64,000 nt of DNA from Paenalcaligenes niemegkensis (GCF_022230885.1 NZ_JAKGCT010000005.1:248001-312000); one strand, 5' to 3'. Positions 1 to 9,599 are shown, counted from the first letter of the stretch. Notes: generated by a model from the letters alone, not told the origin. Made by a program: numbers and translations.

Positions 1-409
1 GGGCACAAAGCGGGTGCCTTCTTCGTTAGTCCAGATAATTAACTCTAGGGGTGCTTCGGTATTGATGTTGGTGTCGTGCAGGGTGCGCATGACTTCCAGG
101 CCCGCCAGAACACCGAAACACCCGTCAAATTTTCCGCCTGTGGGCTGGGTGTCAATGTGACTGCCTGTAGCGATGGGGGAGGTCCGGATTGCGTCCGGCA
201 CGGCGACCAAAAATATTGCCAACCTGGTCTACCGTGACCGTCATGCCGATGTCTGTCATCCAGTTGCACAGCAAGTCACGGGCCTCGCCGTCCAGCTCAG
301 TTAAGGCAAGACGGCAATTACCGCCTTTCGGCGTTGCGCCAATCCTGGCGAGTTCCATTAACGAATCCCAAAGACGTTCGCCATTGATTTCAAGAGTTGT
401 GGTGGTCAT
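1..409 (-). CDS. Zn-dependent amidase (hydantoinase/carbamoylase family), N-terminal part, frameshifted, runs off left edge
   Basis: The visible part is the N-terminal third of an M20-type Zn amidohydrolase, the family of N-carbamoyl-L-amino-acid hydrolase, allantoate amidohydrolase and beta-ureidopropionase. Translation starts at 409 with MTTTTLEINGERLW. The metal-binding segment TGSHIDTQPTGGKFDG and the following TNEEGTRF (His, Asp and Glu-Glu ligands of the family) are present, but in a different frame. The frame breaks at the G5 run 175-179, where one base less or two more restores the reading through a DLP(P)IATGSH junction. The gene follows the cupin by 12 bases as the last visible gene of the dipeptide-type ABC operon, which suggests that an imported N-carbamoyl or N-acyl compound is hydrolysed. 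The exact substrate cannot be told from this fragment. Confidence 0.8.
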
Positions 410-421
410 TCTGTTTATTCC

Positions 422-718
422 TTACTTAAACTCAATTTCAACGAAGGTGAAAGGAGTGTCACTAGGATTGATGACGTTGTGCTCTACTCCTGCATCGCGG
501 GTATAACTTTGTCCAGCGTTTAAGTGGCTAGTCGTCACACTGCCGTCCGGGTGCTCGAGCTGCAAGGGCCCGGTCGTCATGGGAACGACGACATAGGACA
601 TTTCGTGTTTGTGCCATCCGGTTTCGGAGTGTGGCGGAAAATGCCATTCGGTGACGCGAGTCACTGCGTTGTCGATTTGTACGGTGGGAACAGCTGTGGA
701 GAGTGGCACGTTACTCAT
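422..718 (-). CDS. small cupin-domain protein
   Basis: This is a 98-residue single-domain cupin. The start at 718 (MSNVPLSTAV) is chosen because AAGGAAA lies just upstream; a longer in-frame reading to 766 would overlap the ATPase gene and lacks such a site. The metal-binding cupin motif is recognisable as HSETGWHKHEMSYVVV followed by a second His in GVEHNVINPSD. It sits 20 bases after the ABC ATPase and 12 bases before the amidase, so it is co-transcribed with both. Small cupins of this kind can be isomerases, dioxygenases or binding proteins; nothing here decides which. Confidence 0.8.
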   Translation of the reverse strand: MSNVPLSTAVPTVQIDNAVTRVTEWHFPPHSETGWHKHEMSYVVVPMTTGPLQLEHPDGSVTTSHLNAGQSYTRDAGVEHNVINPSDTPFTFVEIEFK

Positions 719-738
719 GAAATTTCCTTTGTTTCTTT

Positions 739-2369
739 TTAGACAACCGACTCTTGCGGCTCCCACTGCTTACCGGGAATCGCATCGACTAAACGTTTGG
801 TGTAATCACTCTGGGGATTGTTGAAAATGTCAGTGGGCTTGCCGAACTCCACAATCTTTCCTTGATGCATGACTGCAATTGAGTGACAGATTTGCGAAGC
901 AACGCGTAAGTCATGAGTGATAAAGATGATGCCAATCTGTAAACGTTTTTGCAGTGACTGCAGCAATTCAAGCACCTGTGCCTGAACAGAAACGTCCAGT
1001 GCAGAAACTGATTCATCTGCGACGATCAGGCTAGGGTTCAGCGCCAGGGCACGGGCAATGCCGATACGCTGCCTCTGGCCACCGGAGAACTGGTTTGGGT
1101 AGCGATCAAATGCTGAAACATCCAGGCCCACCAGCTCAAGCAGCTCACGGGTACGATGTTCGGCGTCGCGGGGCGAGTCGCCATTCGCAATGGGGCCGTC
1201 ACAAATCGACCGGCCCACAGTATGCCGGGGATTAAGTGAGGCAAAGGGATCTTGAAAGATCATTTGTACATGGCGCCTAAGCGGACGTAGTTGCGCTTCG
1301 CTATAACCCGCTATATCCGTACCTTGGAAACGAATCTCACCACCGTCGATTTTGATCAGTTTAAGCAGGCATTTTCCGATTGTGCTTTTTCCTGAGCCGG
1401 ATTCGCCCACAATGCCTAAGGTCTCCCCTCGCCGCACCGTAAAGCTAACGTTATCTACAGCCTTGATAATGCGTGGTTTGGTAAATAGGGTGCGACCGGT
1501 CACGTAGGTTTTTTGTAAATTCGCCACTTCAAGCACGACCTCGCCCTCTTTGGCTACCACACGTTCTATTTTGCGCAAATGAGGCACGGCTGCGATGAGA
1601 CGCTGCGTATAGGGATGTCGAGGGTTATTAAGAACCTGATCGACGCTACCTTGCTCGACCAGAATCCCTTTTTCCATGACGGCAACGCGATGGGCAATTT
1701 CAGCCACGACCCCAAAGTCGTGAGTGACGAACATGACACCCATGCCTTTCTCTTTCTGAATTTTGGCGATAAGCGCCAGAATTTGTGCTTGCGTTGTGAC
1801 GTCCAGGGCGGTGGTAGGCTCGTCGGCAATAAGTAGAGGGGGTTCGAGAGCCAGGGCCATGGCGATCATGACGCGTTGGCGTTGTCCCCCTGACAGTCGA
1901 AAAGGGTGTGTGTCATAAAGCACTTTGGGATCTGGAAGTCCTACGAAATTGAATAAATCAAGAGCGCGCTGCTTGCGGGCGTCGGGCGTAAACGCCCTAT
2001 GTGCTTCCATGACTTCGGTCACCTGCGCACCAACCGTCATTAGAGGGTTAAGGGCAGACATGGGCTCTTGAAAAATCATTGCCATATCTTTGCCGCGCAT
2101 TTTGGTCAGCTCGGCTTCCGGCGTCTTAACCAGATCCTTGCCTTTAAATAGAATGGATCCTTGGCTGGGCTTGAGATAAGGGGGAGCAGGCCCAGAATGG
2201 CATTCGCACTCATGGATTTGCCTGAACCTGACTCACCCACAATGCATAGAATCTCACCGGCATGGAGCTCGAACGATACGTCTTCAACAGCAAACTTACG
2301 GTCGCTGCCCTTTTCAAGTGGAATGCTTAGGTTTTGTACTGACAGCAAGGGGTCTTTCCCTGTATTCAT
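739..2369 (-). CDS. dipeptide/oligopeptide-type ABC transporter, fused double ATPase (DppD-DppF like), frameshifted
   Basis: Two ATP-binding cassettes in one polypeptide (about 543 residues once repaired) energise the permeases encoded directly upstream. The first cassette begins at 2369 with [15 protein letters not shown] and has Walker A GESGSGKS, signature LSGGQRQR and Walker [13 protein letters not shown]. The second has Walker [10 protein letters not shown], signature FSGGQRQR and [12 protein letters not shown]. The C-terminal oligopeptide-family extension follows each. The frame is lost at the G5 run 2180-2184; one more base joins GLLP to [14 protein letters not shown] and continues into [19 protein letters not shown]. 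This fused arrangement is known from GsiA/YejF-type systems. It starts 9 bases after the permease stop. Confidence 0.9.
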
Positions 2370-2378
2370 CGTGGACTC

Positions 2379-3217
2379 CTATTCGCCGCGTTTGCGTAAC
2401 TGCGGGTTTAGGGCGTCGTTGAGGCCCTCACCGATCAGGTTAATGGCCAACACGGTCAGCATGATTGCCACGCCCGGCCACACACACATCCACCAGGCTT
2501 CGCGAATCATGGTTCGGGAGGCACCGATCATGAAGCCCCAGCTCATCAGGTTGCGATCGCCCAGTCCTAAGAACGACAGTGCTGACTCAGTAAGAATGGC
2601 TGTTGCGACCATAAATGAGGCTGAAACAATAATGGGCGACATGGCATTGGGCAAGATTTGAGACCAAATGATGCGTGCGGGTTTTTGCCCAATGACAATA
2701 GCCGCCTGCACGAATTCGCGCTGACGTAGCGACAAAAACTCCGAGCGCACCAGTCGCGCAGCCGGGGGCCAGGACACCACTGTTATGGCCCCTGTAATCG
2801 AGACTAGCGAGGGACCCATAACCGCGACAATAACAACGGTGAGTGCCAGTTGGGGAATGGTCTGAAAGAACTCGGTGAAGCGCATCAAGGCGTCATCAAT
2901 ACGACCACCGCAATAGCCCGAAATCGTGCCGATGACGACTCCAAAGGCCAAGGCAATCACTGTTGAAAGCAACCCGATCATGAGCGATACCCGCGCGCCC
3001 CATACAAGGCCTGCAGTTATATCGCGCCCCAGCATGTCGGTGCCAAGCGGGTAGGCGGCATCAGTCAAGGGGGGATTAACGGCGCAGCCACCATCATCCA
3101 GGGGGATTCCTCATAAATATAGGGGGCGGCAATAGCGAGGAAGCACACGAATAAAATAACGATGAGGCCAAATACGGCGCCCCAGTTACGTGAGTAACGT
3201 CTGAAGAAGGTGTTCAT
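2379..3217 (-). CDS. dipeptide-type ABC transporter permease (DppC-like), frameshifted
   Basis: This is the second inner-membrane subunit of the importer. The start codon at 3217 overlaps the stop of the upstream permease (ATGA), a typical coupled junction. It reads MNTFFRRYSRNWGAVFGL, then one membrane segment, then APLIPP. The C-rich codons there (G6 run 3069-3074 on the plus strand) appear one base short; restoring a base gives LTDAAYPLGTDMLGRDI, the expected conserved DppC stretch. Five further membrane segments and the EAA-loop region (about VQAAIVIGQKPARIIWSQILPN) fit the BPD_transp_1 family. The repaired length of about 279 residues is normal. Without repair the first 50 residues would be lost. 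Confidence 0.88.
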
Positions 3218-4221
3218 CAGGCTGCTCCTTCCTGTCCACCAGCGCCAATACGAGGATCGATCAGGCGATAAATAATTTCTGTGATCAGATTAAACAGGAC
3301 CACCATGGTGGAGGTGACCAGGAAGATGCCCAGCAGCAATTGGTAGTCGCGCTGTAACAGGGCGTCGAACATTAAGCGCCCGATGCCGGGCCAGGCAAAG
3401 ACCGTTTCGGTTAAAACGGCGCCGCCTGCCATCTGGCCTAACTGAATGCCTGCAAAGGTCACCACCGGCAACAGGGCGTTTCTTAGCACATGTGTGCGGA
3501 TGACGCGTCCCTCGGGCACTCCTTTGGCGCGGGCAGTTTTAACGAAGTCCATGCCAATGACTTCAAGCATCGAGGCGCGGGTTAGACGTACGTAAAAGGC
3601 CATGAAGAAGCAGCCTAGCGTTAGCGTGGGCAGAGCCAGGTGCCGGGCGATATCGTGCACCCGGGCAAGCCCCGTCAAGCGTGAGCCTACCGACTCCATC
3701 CCAAAGGCAGGTAACCAGCCAAGCACCACGGAAAACAAGAGAATTCCCATTAGCGATAGCCAGAACAGAGGCGTGGCGTAAAGAATCAGCGCTCCACTGG
3801 TGACGACGCTGTCTATCCAGCGGCGACGGCCAGAGAAGCGTGAGCGGGCGGCTATTACACCAAGTGAGACGCCGGCGATTATCGAAAATATAAAAGCCGA
3901 GGACATCAACAAAAAGGTGGCAGGCAAACGCTCAAGAATGAGCGTTAAGACAGGAACATGATTTCGATACGAATAGCCGAGATCCAGCTGTACCACACCT
4001 TTCAGATATAGCCATAGCTGGCTTAGGAGAGGCTTATCCAGGCCAAAAGCAATGCGTAATTGTTCAACATAGGCCGGATCGCTGACACCAGCCTGACCGG
4101 CAAGCACTGCAGCCGGGTCGCCTGGAGCGAGCCGAATCAGGAAAAAATTGATGATGACAACGCCCAGGATAACAATAAGCGCCTTGCCCAGACGCGAGGC
4201 CAAAAATATCAAAAATTTCAT
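3217..4221 (-). CDS. dipeptide-type ABC transporter permease (DppB-like)
   Basis: This is a 334-residue inner-membrane permease with the N-terminal helix (LGKALIVILGVVIINFFL), the DppB hallmark RLAPGDPAAVLAG at about residues 30-45, and six predicted membrane segments. The EAA-type cytoplasmic loop is seen as DFVKTARAKGVPEGRVIRTHVLRNALLP. It lies 68 bases downstream of the binding-protein gene and its stop overlaps the start of the second permease. The order binding protein-B-C-DF is the classical one for peptide/opine/nickel-type importers. The substrate is unknown. Confidence 0.92.
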   Translation of the reverse strand: MKFLIFLASRLGKALIVILGVVIINFFLIRLAPGDPAAVLAGQAGVSDPAYVEQLRIAFGLDKPLLSQLWLYLKGVVQLDLGYSYRNHVPVLTLILERLPATFLLMSSAFIFSIIAGVSLGVIAARSRFSGRRRWIDSVVTSGALILYATPLFWLSLMGILLFSVVLGWLPAFGMESVGSRLTGLARVHDIARHLALPTLTLGCFFMAFYVRLTRASMLEVIGMDFVKTARAKGVPEGRVIRTHVLRNALLPVVTFAGIQLGQMAGGAVLTETVFAWPGIGRLMFDALLQRDYQLLLGIFLVTSTMVVLFNLITEIIYRLIDPRIGAGGQEGAA

Positions 4222-4289
4222 AAATTGAGTCCTGTGTCCTCTGAGATAAGCAGGGCCCCCGAAGGGGCTGTTCAGCTGGATAGCGTGGC

Positions 4290-5852
4290 TTATTCGATGT
4301 ACACGTCGGCAAAATTATCATGCAGGCCAATAGCTGTTTTCACCAGGTTCTTGACGTTGTCACGATAGATTGTCGCAAACTCCATATCGACCAATGAGCC
4401 TTGCGCAACATCGTTGACTAAGGTGGTCTGAATTTCGCTGTAAAGGCGTTGACGTTCTTCCGGGTCGGTTTCGGCTGCAGCCTGGGCCCATTTTTTGTCG
4501 AGCTCAGGGTTTTTGTAGCCTTGCACGTTGGCAAAAGGAGAGCCTTTAACGATATTTGACTCGATATAGAAGCGTTCTACGCCAAAGGCAGGATCGCCAT
4601 ACTGGTAGGCGTAGGTTGTAGTGAGGTCAAATTCCCAGTTGCTGGTTCGGCTCGCCCATCCGCCTGCGTCTGTTGCGGCGAGATTAACCTTAAAGCCCAG
4701 TTGCTCCAGTGCCTGTTTGGTGTATTCATCCAGGCGCTCCCAGGTGGAACCATAAGGAAAGCTCAGCATGTTGACGGTGTAGTCGCCCGGGTTAATGCCA
4801 GACTCTTTAATCAGCTCGCGTGCTTTTTTCATGTCGAAGGTGTAGGTGGGCGTATTGCTGTCGTAAAACATCTCGGTGTTGACGAAAGCGCCGGTTGAGA
4901 CTTTGCCCATGCCAAACATGATGTTATTGACAATAATGTCGCGATTGACGGCTGCCATAACGGCTTGACGCACCTTTACGTTGTCGAATGGCGGTTGACG
5001 CATATTGAACAAGTAGTACGCCTGAGGAGAAAGAAGTTCCCAGCCTTTTGTTGTCATTTCTACGTTCGGCAACGCTGCAAGACGCTTGACGTCGACGTTA
5101 TCGACGTCGCCTCCGCGAAGCACATCCACTTGGCCCTGTTCAAAGGCAACGGCACGGGAAGCTGAGTCGGGTATCACGTTAAAGATCAGTTCATCCAGAT
5201 AGGGAAGACCCTCTTGCCAATAGTTGGGATTGCGTTCCAGTTTGATATGTTCGCCGCGTCGCCATTCTTTGAACATGAAGGGACCAGTACCAATAGGTTT
5301 TTGATTGGCGGGGGCGTTCCGGTAGTCGGTACCTTCGTAAATGTGCTTGGGCATCATCGGTGCAAAAGCGGGCTCAAACATCAACGTGAAGGCTGGCAAA
5401 GGGGCGTTCAACTTCATGACCACGGTTAGGTCATCAATTTTGTCGACGCCTTCAAGATAGCGGTTCAGGATGACCTTTGCGCGTCCATGCACTTCAGGCA
5501 GCATGTCGGTCATTGAAAAAATGACATCGTCGGCAGTAAATGGCTCGCCATCATGCCAGGTCACGCCTTCTTGTAAATGAAAGGTATAGCTTTTGCCGTC
5601 CTCGCTAACTTCCCAGGACTTGGCCAGATTAGCTTCGGGTTTTAAGTCGTGCGTAAAGCGGAACAGGCTTTCGTAAATTTTGCCGGTAATGTATTGCGTT
5701 GGGGCCTGTTGGTTAATTGCGGGAATTAGAACAGGAGGCTCTGGCTGCACAATCATGCTTAAGGTGCCACCGCGGGTTTGGGCGCCAGCACTGAAAGTCA
5801 TCGCTAGCATCGCTGCGCCAAGCCCAAGTTTTATCCAAGGTTTTGTCTTCAC
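4290..5852 (-). CDS. periplasmic substrate-binding protein of dipeptide-type ABC importer
   Basis: This 520-residue SBP_bac_5 family protein captures the ligand in the periplasm and delivers it to the DppB/C-like permeases downstream. It uses a GTG start at 5852, supported by AGGAGA six bases upstream. A Sec signal peptide is plain (MKTKPWIKLGLGAAMLAMTFSAGAQ, written here as its two halves MKTKPWIKLGLG and AAMLAMTFSAGAQ, with cleavage after AGA). Family landmarks are LAKSWEVSEDGKSYTFHL, WHDGEPFTADDVIFS and NPNYWQEGLPYLDEL. It is first in a six-gene operon ending in a cupin and a carbamoylase-type amidase. It faces a divergent MocR-type regulator 336 bases away. Confidence 0.92.
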   Translation of the reverse strand: MKTKPWIKLGLGAAMLAMTFSAGAQTRGGTLSMIVQPEPPVLIPAINQQAPTQYITGKIYESLFRFTHDLKPEANLAKSWEVSEDGKSYTFHLQEGVTWHDGEPFTADDVIFSMTDMLPEVHGRAKVILNRYLEGVDKIDDLTVVMKLNAPLPAFTLMFEPAFAPMMPKHIYEGTDYRNAPANQKPIGTGPFMFKEWRRGEHIKLERNPNYWQEGLPYLDELIFNVIPDSASRAVAFEQGQVDVLRGGDVDNVDVKRLAALPNVEMTTKGWELLSPQAYYLFNMRQPPFDNVKVRQAVMAAVNRDIIVNNIMFGMGKVSTGAFVNTEMFYDSNTPTYTFDMKKARELIKESGINPGDYTVNMLSFPYGSTWERLDEYTKQALEQLGFKVNLAATDAGGWASRTSNWEFDLTTTYAYQYGDPAFGVERFYIESNIVKGSPFANVQGYKNPELDKKWAQAAAETDPEERQRLYSEIQTTLVNDVAQGSLVDMEFATIYRDNVKNLVKTAIGLHDNFADVYIE

Positions 5853-6188
5853 TGCTTGTCTCCTGCAGAAGTTGTTATGAGACTAAGGTAATGCGTGACT
5901 GGCGCTGTTTAAAGAGCCATATCTTGACTCGAAGGCAGAGCCACTTGTGGTAGTCTCGTTCTTGATCGAAGATGTAACGGTGAGCCTAATCAAGGAGATT
6001 GAGTCTAAGTCCTTGATAACAATCAACCCGCGGCAACGTAACCGAGTGGTCAGGCCACAAGGCCAGTTTAATGCAAGCCTTATTTTTTCACTCACGGCGT
6101 TTTCCCTAGGTTGGGGTTTTCAAGGAGTATTCCTAAACCCTGCTAGCAGAGGGGGCCTGTTTTTGACGAACAATAGTGAGTTGATGCG
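5853..6188. promoter_or_regulatory. divergent intergenic region between ABC operon and MocR regulator
   Basis: This 336-base non-coding stretch must hold the promoters for the leftward ABC operon and the rightward MocR-type regulator. The clearest structure is a direct repeat of AGAGCCA at 5913-5919 and 5937-5943 (TGGCTCT on the minus strand), spaced 24 bases apart and 60-90 bases upstream of the binding-protein start. A short frame can be read inside it, but it has no ribosome-binding site or recognisable content. Confidence 0.5.
5913..5943 (-). promoter_or_regulatory. candidate MocR operator: 24-base-spaced direct repeats (ABC operon side)
   Basis: On the minus strand TGGCTCT occurs twice with start-to-start spacing of 24 bases. 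A related pair (ATGGCACC, ATGGCTCC) with the same spacing lies just after the MocR gene at 7688-7719, in front of gabD. Known MocR/GabR proteins bind spaced direct repeats, so these are plausible operators. The match is short and not tested. Confidence 0.35.
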
Positions 6189-7685
6189 ATGTTGGAAATG
6201 CTAGTTCACGAGCTTTTGCTGCAGAAAATCGAGCGCAATGCCGAGACTCCGCTTGCACGACAGGTATACGAGGCCTTTAGTGCACTTATTCTTGATGGCG
6301 ATTTACCTGCGGGTACAAAGCTGCCCGCCAGCCGTGCATTAGCGCGTGAAACCCTATTGTCACGTAACACCATCATCGCTGCTTATGAGCAACTGCAGGC
6401 CGAAGGCTACGTGGTCGCGGTCACTGGAAGCGGTACGTTTGTGTCTGATACCGTCCCTGTTATGTCCGCCTCGAAAAAGGACGATACTGACGACTCGCTG
6501 CAGCCTTCGATTGATGAAACCCTGCTGTTATCGCGTCGGGGCATCGAGCTCCTTCATCATGCCCAGGCGTCAAAACAACAGTGGGGAGCGTTCGTGCCGG
6601 GCGTGCCCGATCTACGTTTATTTCCTAACAAGACCTGGATGCGTCTACAGCGCCGGTATTGGCAAAAGCCGATGCCCGATCTTATGACCTATGCGCATGG
6701 CTCTGGCTATCTGCCACTACGCCAGGCCTTGGCTGATCATCTGCGTATTGCGCGCTCAGTTCGCTGCGAAGCTGAGCAGGTGATCATTACCTCTGGCATT
6801 CACCAATCCTTAAGCGTGATTGCTAAATTACTGGGCGATATTGACAGCACAGCATGGATGGAAAACCCCGGTTACTGGGGAGCGAGTACGGTACTGCGAG
6901 CGGCCGGAATTCGATTGGTTCCAGTGGATGTAGATGAAGAGGGCTTGAGTCCTGATGCCGGGCAAATGCAGAAGCCGCCGCAATTCATTTTTGTTACGCC
7001 TTCGCACCAGTATCCCCTCGGAACGCTCATGAGCCTGGGGCGACGCCGTATGCTGCTAGAGTACGCGCACCAGCGTGGTGCCTGGATTATCGAAGATGAT
7101 TACGATAGCGAATTTCGCTTTGGGGGCAGGCCTATTGCATCGTTACAAGGGCTGGACAGCTACGACAGGGTTATTTATTTGGGGACCTTTTCCAAAACCT
7201 TGTTTCCCGGTATTCGTTTGGGCTACATCGTAGTACCAAAAAAATTGGCGTCCCTTCTTTCCCTGGGCATGTCAGAGCTATACCGCGAAGGGCGCCTGAT
7301 TGATCAGGCGGTTTTAGCGGATTTTATCTCTGAAGGTCATTATTCAAGTCATGTGCGCAAAATGAAAGCGGTGTATGCACGGCGCCAGACGTTACTGCGC
7401 AATGCCATCTGTAGTCATTATGGAACTGCTTGGCCGATGTCTAGCCAAGAAGCAGGCTTGCATCTAGTGATGCATTTACCGCAGGGTGTGAGCGATGTTG
7501 CAATCACCGCTGCAGCCCAAAAGCGGGGCATATGGGTCCGGCCACTTTCAAACTATTACTCTGGTACGAAGCGACTGCCTGGTTTACTGTTTGGCTATGC
7601 CACCGTAAACGAAGAAGACATCGAGCCGGCTTTTAAGCAATTGGCAAAACTTATAGACGCTGAGCTGGAACATAGCAATTTATAG
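6189..7685 (+). CDS. MocR/GabR-type transcriptional regulator (GntR DNA-binding domain fused to aminotransferase-like domain)
   Basis: This is a 498-residue MocR-family regulator. Residues about 20-85 form the winged helix (TPLARQVYEAFSALILDG, LPASRALARETLLSRNTI, GSGTFVSDTVP). The remainder is a fold-type I aminotransferase domain, with the PLP-lysine segment YLGTFSKTLFPGIRLGY and the DDYDSEFRF motif. Such proteins sense amino-acid-derived ligands through PLP chemistry. The start is uncertain: 6189 (MLEMLVHELL) or the in-frame ATG at 6198, neither with a strong ribosome-binding site. It is divergent from the dipeptide-type operon and followed by gabD, so either or both may be targets. GabR controls gab genes in Bacillus; equivalence here is an inference. 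Confidence 0.9.
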   Translation: MLEMLVHELLLQKIERNAETPLARQVYEAFSALILDGDLPAGTKLPASRALARETLLSRNTIIAAYEQLQAEGYVVAVTGSGTFVSDTVPVMSASKKDDTDDSLQPSIDETLLLSRRGIELLHHAQASKQQWGAFVPGVPDLRLFPNKTWMRLQRRYWQKPMPDLMTYAHGSGYLPLRQALADHLRIARSVRCEAEQVIITSGIHQSLSVIAKLLGDIDSTAWMENPGYWGASTVLRAAGIRLVPVDVDEEGLSPDAGQMQKPPQFIFVTPSHQYPLGTLMSLGRRRMLLEYAHQRGAWIIEDDYDSEFRFGGRPIASLQGLDSYDRVIYLGTFSKTLFPGIRLGYIVVPKKLASLLSLGMSELYREGRLIDQAVLADFISEGHYSSHVRKMKAVYARRQTLLRNAICSHYGTAWPMSSQEAGLHLVMHLPQGVSDVAITAAAQKRGIWVRPLSNYYSGTKRLPGLLFGYATVNEEDIEPAFKQLAKLIDAELEHSNL

Positions 7686-7719
7686 AAATGGCACCTTGCT
7701 ACTCATCCAAAATGGCTCC
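7686..7719 (+). promoter_or_regulatory. candidate MocR operator: 24-base-spaced direct repeats (gabD side)
   Basis: AAATGGCACC (7686-7695) and AAATGGCTCC (7710-7719) are spaced 24 bases apart, the same spacing as the TGGCTCT pair upstream of the divergent ABC operon. They lie just after the MocR stop codon and about 230 bases upstream of gabD. The region 7720-7949 holds no other feature seen, apart from the gabD ribosome-binding site. Confidence 0.35.
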
Positions 7720-7949
7720 ATAGATTTCAATTAAGCAACTGTCTTAATAAGGCCACTTTAAGGCGATTGCCCTTGCTATAACGGGTGCCTTTCGCCGATT
7801 ATGTTAATAGTTAAATAATATAAGATTGAGAATCAGCTTCTTCTCCAGGCATAGGTTTGCACGGTTCTGCCGCTTTGACTTAAAGGCGGCCACGGTAGCT
7901 GGCAGCTTGTAAGACTGGGGTTGAATCGTATATTTACCTCGGAGGTGAC

Positions 7950-9404
7950 ATGATTAATTTAAAGCGTCCCGAACTGCTCAAGCAGCAAGCATATATTAAT
8001 GGGCAGTGGGTGGATGCCGATTCAGGCGAAACCATTGACGTATTTAACCCGGCTAATGGCAAGAAGATAGGCAGTATTCCGAAAATGGGGGCTGCTGAAA
8101 CGGCTCGTGCCATTGCAGCGGCGAATGACGCTTTTAAGCAGTGGCGAGTCATGCCTGCTAAAGCGCGTGCAGGCATTCTGCGCAAATGGTTTGATTTGGT
8201 AATGCAAAATCAAGAGGACCTGGCCGTGATTATGACTCTGGAGCAAGGTAAGCCCTTGACGGAGTCACGTGGTGAAATCGCGTATGGTGCTTCCTACCTG
8301 GAATGGTATGGCGAAGAAGGCAAGCGGGCTTATGGGCAAACGATCCCGGGGCCTGCTGCCGACCGCCGGGTTGTAGTGGTTAAAGAGCCGGTTGGTGTCT
8401 GCGCAGCCATTACTCCCTGGAATTTTCCTTCTTCCATGATCACGCGCAAGGTGGGCGCGGCGCTTGGTGCCGGCTGCACGATTGTGGTTAAGCCCGCCAC
8501 GCAAACCCCTTTCTCTGCCTACGCTTTAGCGGTGTTGGCGCAAGAGGCCGGCGTGCCAGAGGGCGTGTTCTCGGTCTTAACGGGCTCGGCCTCGGATATT
8601 GGCGGCGAAATGACGTCTAATCCCACGGTGCGTAAAGTCAGCTTCACGGGTTCGACTGAAGTCGGACGTTTGCTCATGGCGCAAAGTGCCAGGCAAATCA
8701 AGAAAGTCTCGCTCGAGCTGGGTGGCAATGCACCGTTTATCGTATTTGATGACGCTGACCTGGATGCCGCTGTTGAAGGGGCAATGGCAAGTAAATACCG
8801 CAATATGGGTCAAACGTGTGTTTGTGCCAATCGTTTGTACGTGCATGACAAAATCTATGATGCCTTTGCCGAGAAACTCGTTGCTGCTGTGGGCAGGCTT
8901 AACGTTGGAGACGGGATGGGCGAGGGCGTGACTCAGGGACCTTTGGTCGAGCAGGGCGCCGTAGATAAGGTTAAAGAGCATATTGCCGATGCCTTGTCCA
9001 AGGGTGGCAAGGTATTGACGGGTGGCGACTCTCACGAATTGGGCGGGTTGTTTTTTCAGCCTACCGTTGTGGCAAATGCGACGTCCGACATGAAAGTGGC
9101 CAGGGAGGAAACTTTTGGCCCGCTGGCGCCCTTGTTCCGTTTTCACAGCGATGAGGAAGTGGTGGAGATGGCCAATGACACCGAGTATGGTCTTGCTGCC
9201 TATTTCTATAGCCGGGATATTAGTCGGGTTTGGCGTGTTGCCGAATCACTTGAGTATGGAATGATTGGCATTAATTCGGGAATTTTGTCTAACGAGGCTG
9301 CTCCATTTGGGGGCGTTAAGCAATCTGGGATAGGCCGGGAAGGTGCAAGTTACGGCCTGGAAGACTATATGGTTGTTAAATACATGCTGATGGGCGGTAT
9401 TTAA
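7950..9404 (+). CDS. gabD: succinate-semialdehyde dehydrogenase (NAD(P)+)
   Basis: This 484-residue aldehyde dehydrogenase oxidises succinate semialdehyde to succinate, the last step of 4-aminobutyrate breakdown. The start at 7950 follows an almost perfect GGAGGTGA. Family landmarks are ITPWNFPSSMITRKVGAALG, the catalytic Glu in LELGGNAPF (about residue 254) and the catalytic Cys in MGQTCVCANR (about 288). The ending FGGVKQSGIGREGASYGLEDY is typical of the GabD class. No gabT aminotransferase is next to it; the only companion is the MocR-type regulator 264 bases upstream. A perfect hairpin terminator follows 38 bases after the stop. A closely related semialdehyde, such as glutarate semialdehyde, is possible as substrate. 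Confidence 0.88.
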   Translation: MINLKRPELLKQQAYINGQWVDADSGETIDVFNPANGKKIGSIPKMGAAETARAIAAANDAFKQWRVMPAKARAGILRKWFDLVMQNQEDLAVIMTLEQGKPLTESRGEIAYGASYLEWYGEEGKRAYGQTIPGPAADRRVVVVKEPVGVCAAITPWNFPSSMITRKVGAALGAGCTIVVKPATQTPFSAYALAVLAQEAGVPEGVFSVLTGSASDIGGEMTSNPTVRKVSFTGSTEVGRLLMAQSARQIKKVSLELGGNAPFIVFDDADLDAAVEGAMASKYRNMGQTCVCANRLYVHDKIYDAFAEKLVAAVGRLNVGDGMGEGVTQGPLVEQGAVDKVKEHIADALSKGGKVLTGGDSHELGGLFFQPTVVANATSDMKVAREETFGPLAPLFRFHSDEEVVEMANDTEYGLAAYFYSRDISRVWRVAESLEYGMIGINSGILSNEAAPFGGVKQSGIGREGASYGLEDYMVVKYMLMGGI

Positions 9405-9442
9405 TAGCTGAAATATTGGCTGTAGTACGCATCATGAGGCAG

Positions 9443-9480
9443 GACGGGCCAGGTTGTAAAACAACCTGGCCCGTCTTTTA
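9443..9480 (+). terminator. Rho-independent terminator of gabD
   Basis: There is a perfect 15-base inverted repeat GACGGGCCAGGTTGT (9443-9457) / ACAACCTGGCCCGTC (9461-9475) with a 3-base loop, followed by TTTTA. No T-run exists in the other orientation, so it serves the gabD transcript. Confidence 0.9.
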
Positions 9481-9599
9481 TATCTGTGCTGGAAATCAGC
9501 AATATACCTTCTGCCGTAAAGCGGCGTGTCGGGGTTCTTTTTAAAGAACTTTAGTTTTCAGTTGCCGCTGAATTTCGCAAAGGACTCCCGACTTTGTGC

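Noticed and set aside
9481-9599. Terminator of the his cluster in the hisB-gabD gap
   Set aside because: GTTCTTT/AAAGAAC could pair, but the loop would be two bases, too short for a stable hairpin.
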